Assembly (NCBI GenBank): GCA_947472705.1 | Contig: CANJDA010000042.1 | Location: forward strand, 1-14,280 | Source: Flavobacteriaceae bacterium | Lineage (GTDB): Bacteria > Bacteroidota > Bacteroidia > Flavobacteriales > Flavobacteriaceae | Direction: 5' to 3' | Length of the DNA: 14,280 bases | Part shown: positions 13,816-14,280 of the stretch, one piece after another | Layout: the number at the start of each line of letters is the position of its first letter | How positions within the stretch are numbered: the first letter of the stretch is position 1 | Program-made: the position numbers and the translations under genes | The notes under the pieces: model-generated | The model's input: only the letters and a program-made list of their open reading frames with translations | What the model was told of the DNA's origin: nothing | Database searches by the model: none

Positions 13816-14280
13816 TTACAAATTTACTATTTCCAATGTTTCTCCAATATATACCAATGCTTTTTTAGTGACTTTATATCCCATTTTTTCAATAGCATTT
13901 TTGTAATTTTCTAGTTGTGAAGTGTATTTAGCTTGGTGTGCGCCGGTTTTATAATCAAGCAAATAGATTTCTTTATTACCGCTCATGACCATTCTGTCAG
14001 GTTTTACAAGATTTCCTTCCTTTTGAATAATGGTTTTTTCATTTAAAATTTTATTTCCAATGGCGTAATAAGACAGCAAATCAAGATGATTGACCACTTG
14101 TTGAATGGTTCTCTCAACTTCTGTTTTTTGAGATGTGACAATTAATCCGTTTTCTATCGCTTTTATGAGCGCTAAATCAATATCATCTTTGGTTTTGACA
14201 AATGATAAAACTTCGTGTATAACATTTCCAAATTCAATGGCCTTTTGTTGTTTGGTATTCCACATTAAGCTTTCGCGCTG
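13816..14280 (-). CDS. C-terminal nuclease end of an AddA/RecB-like helicase-nuclease (5' part outside the window)
   Basis: The frame is open to the right edge; 154 residues are visible, and the true start lies beyond base 14280 (the ATG at 14265 is internal). The visible part is a RecB-type PD-(D/E)XK nuclease domain. In fragment numbering it has H22 in FGNVIHEVLSF, D95 in VKPDRMVM, D109 and K111 in LLDYKTG, and Q122 with Y126 in SQLENYKNAI. This order matches the nuclease at the end of AddA and RecB, normally preceded by a UvrD-type helicase. Together with the AddB-like protein further along the same strand, it supports an AddAB-type recombination enzyme in which both subunits keep a nuclease. 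kbl follows after 22 bp. The helicase part cannot be confirmed from this window. Confidence 0.85.
   Translation of the reverse strand, partial: QRESLMWNTKQQKAIEFGNVIHEVLSFVKTKDDIDLALIKAIENGLIVTSQKTEVERTIQQVVNHLDLLSYYAIGNKILNEKTIIQKEGNLVKPDRMVMSGNKEIYLLDYKTGAHQAKYTSQLENYKNAIEKMGYKVTKKALVYIGETLEIVNL

Noticed and set aside
8300..14280. Possibility that the nuclease genes form a phage-defence system
   Set aside because: The motif sets are those of housekeeping AddAB/RecB-type repair nucleases, the neighbours are metabolic and structural genes, and no mobile-element signs are present.

Overview
The window looks like ordinary chromosome from a member of the Bacteroidota, most likely a Flavobacterium-like Flavobacteriaceae. 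The signs are low GC content, TANNTTTG -7 boxes (one with a TTTG -33 box at 19 bp) in place of E. coli-type promoters, a B-type succinate dehydrogenase, an OmpA protein with thrombospondin type-3 repeats, and an AddB-like protein of the Bacteroidota type. No rRNA, tRNA, CRISPR array, integrase or transposase was seen.

Left part (1-4643, all minus strand). The sdhC-sdhA operon of respiratory complex II has a good promoter at about 2741-2773. sdhA runs off the left edge, so its last residues and any sdhB lie outside. Upstream of it is a two-gene unit: a secreted ChaN/DUF399 (Tiki-superfamily) protein, then a lipoprotein of unknown function.

Middle part (4690-8299). A divergent intergenic region with a 21-bp palindrome leads to a Crp/Fnr-fold regulator on the plus strand, followed by an Xaa-Pro aminopeptidase (M24B). 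Next come a REP-like intergenic element and a rho-independent terminator. A 106-aa helix-turn-helix/leucine-zipper protein on the minus strand is followed by about 350 bp of AT-rich DNA with no convincing gene. A plus-strand alpha/beta hydrolase then meets addB tail to tail with no base between the stop codons.

Right part (8300-14280, all minus strand). In transcription order: the C-terminal nuclease end of an AddA/RecB-like helicase-nuclease (cut by the right edge), kbl (glycine C-acetyltransferase), an OmpA-family protein with five TSP3 repeats and a near-perfect promoter, a strong GC-rich terminator, and addB. The two halves of the presumed AddAB double-strand-break repair enzyme are thus separated by an unrelated metabolic gene and an abundant envelope protein gene.

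Nothing here is clear evidence of a new defence or mobile system. The points most worth following are: the terminator 12 bp before the addB start codon; an AddB lacking the usual Walker A and Fe-S cysteines; the enlarged periplasmic loop of SdhC; the possibly leaderless Crp-type gene with a palindrome over its -7 box; and the ChaN-like/lipoprotein pair. Start codons were refined from -7 box positions and signal peptides. Family assignments rest on motifs read by eye, not on database searches.
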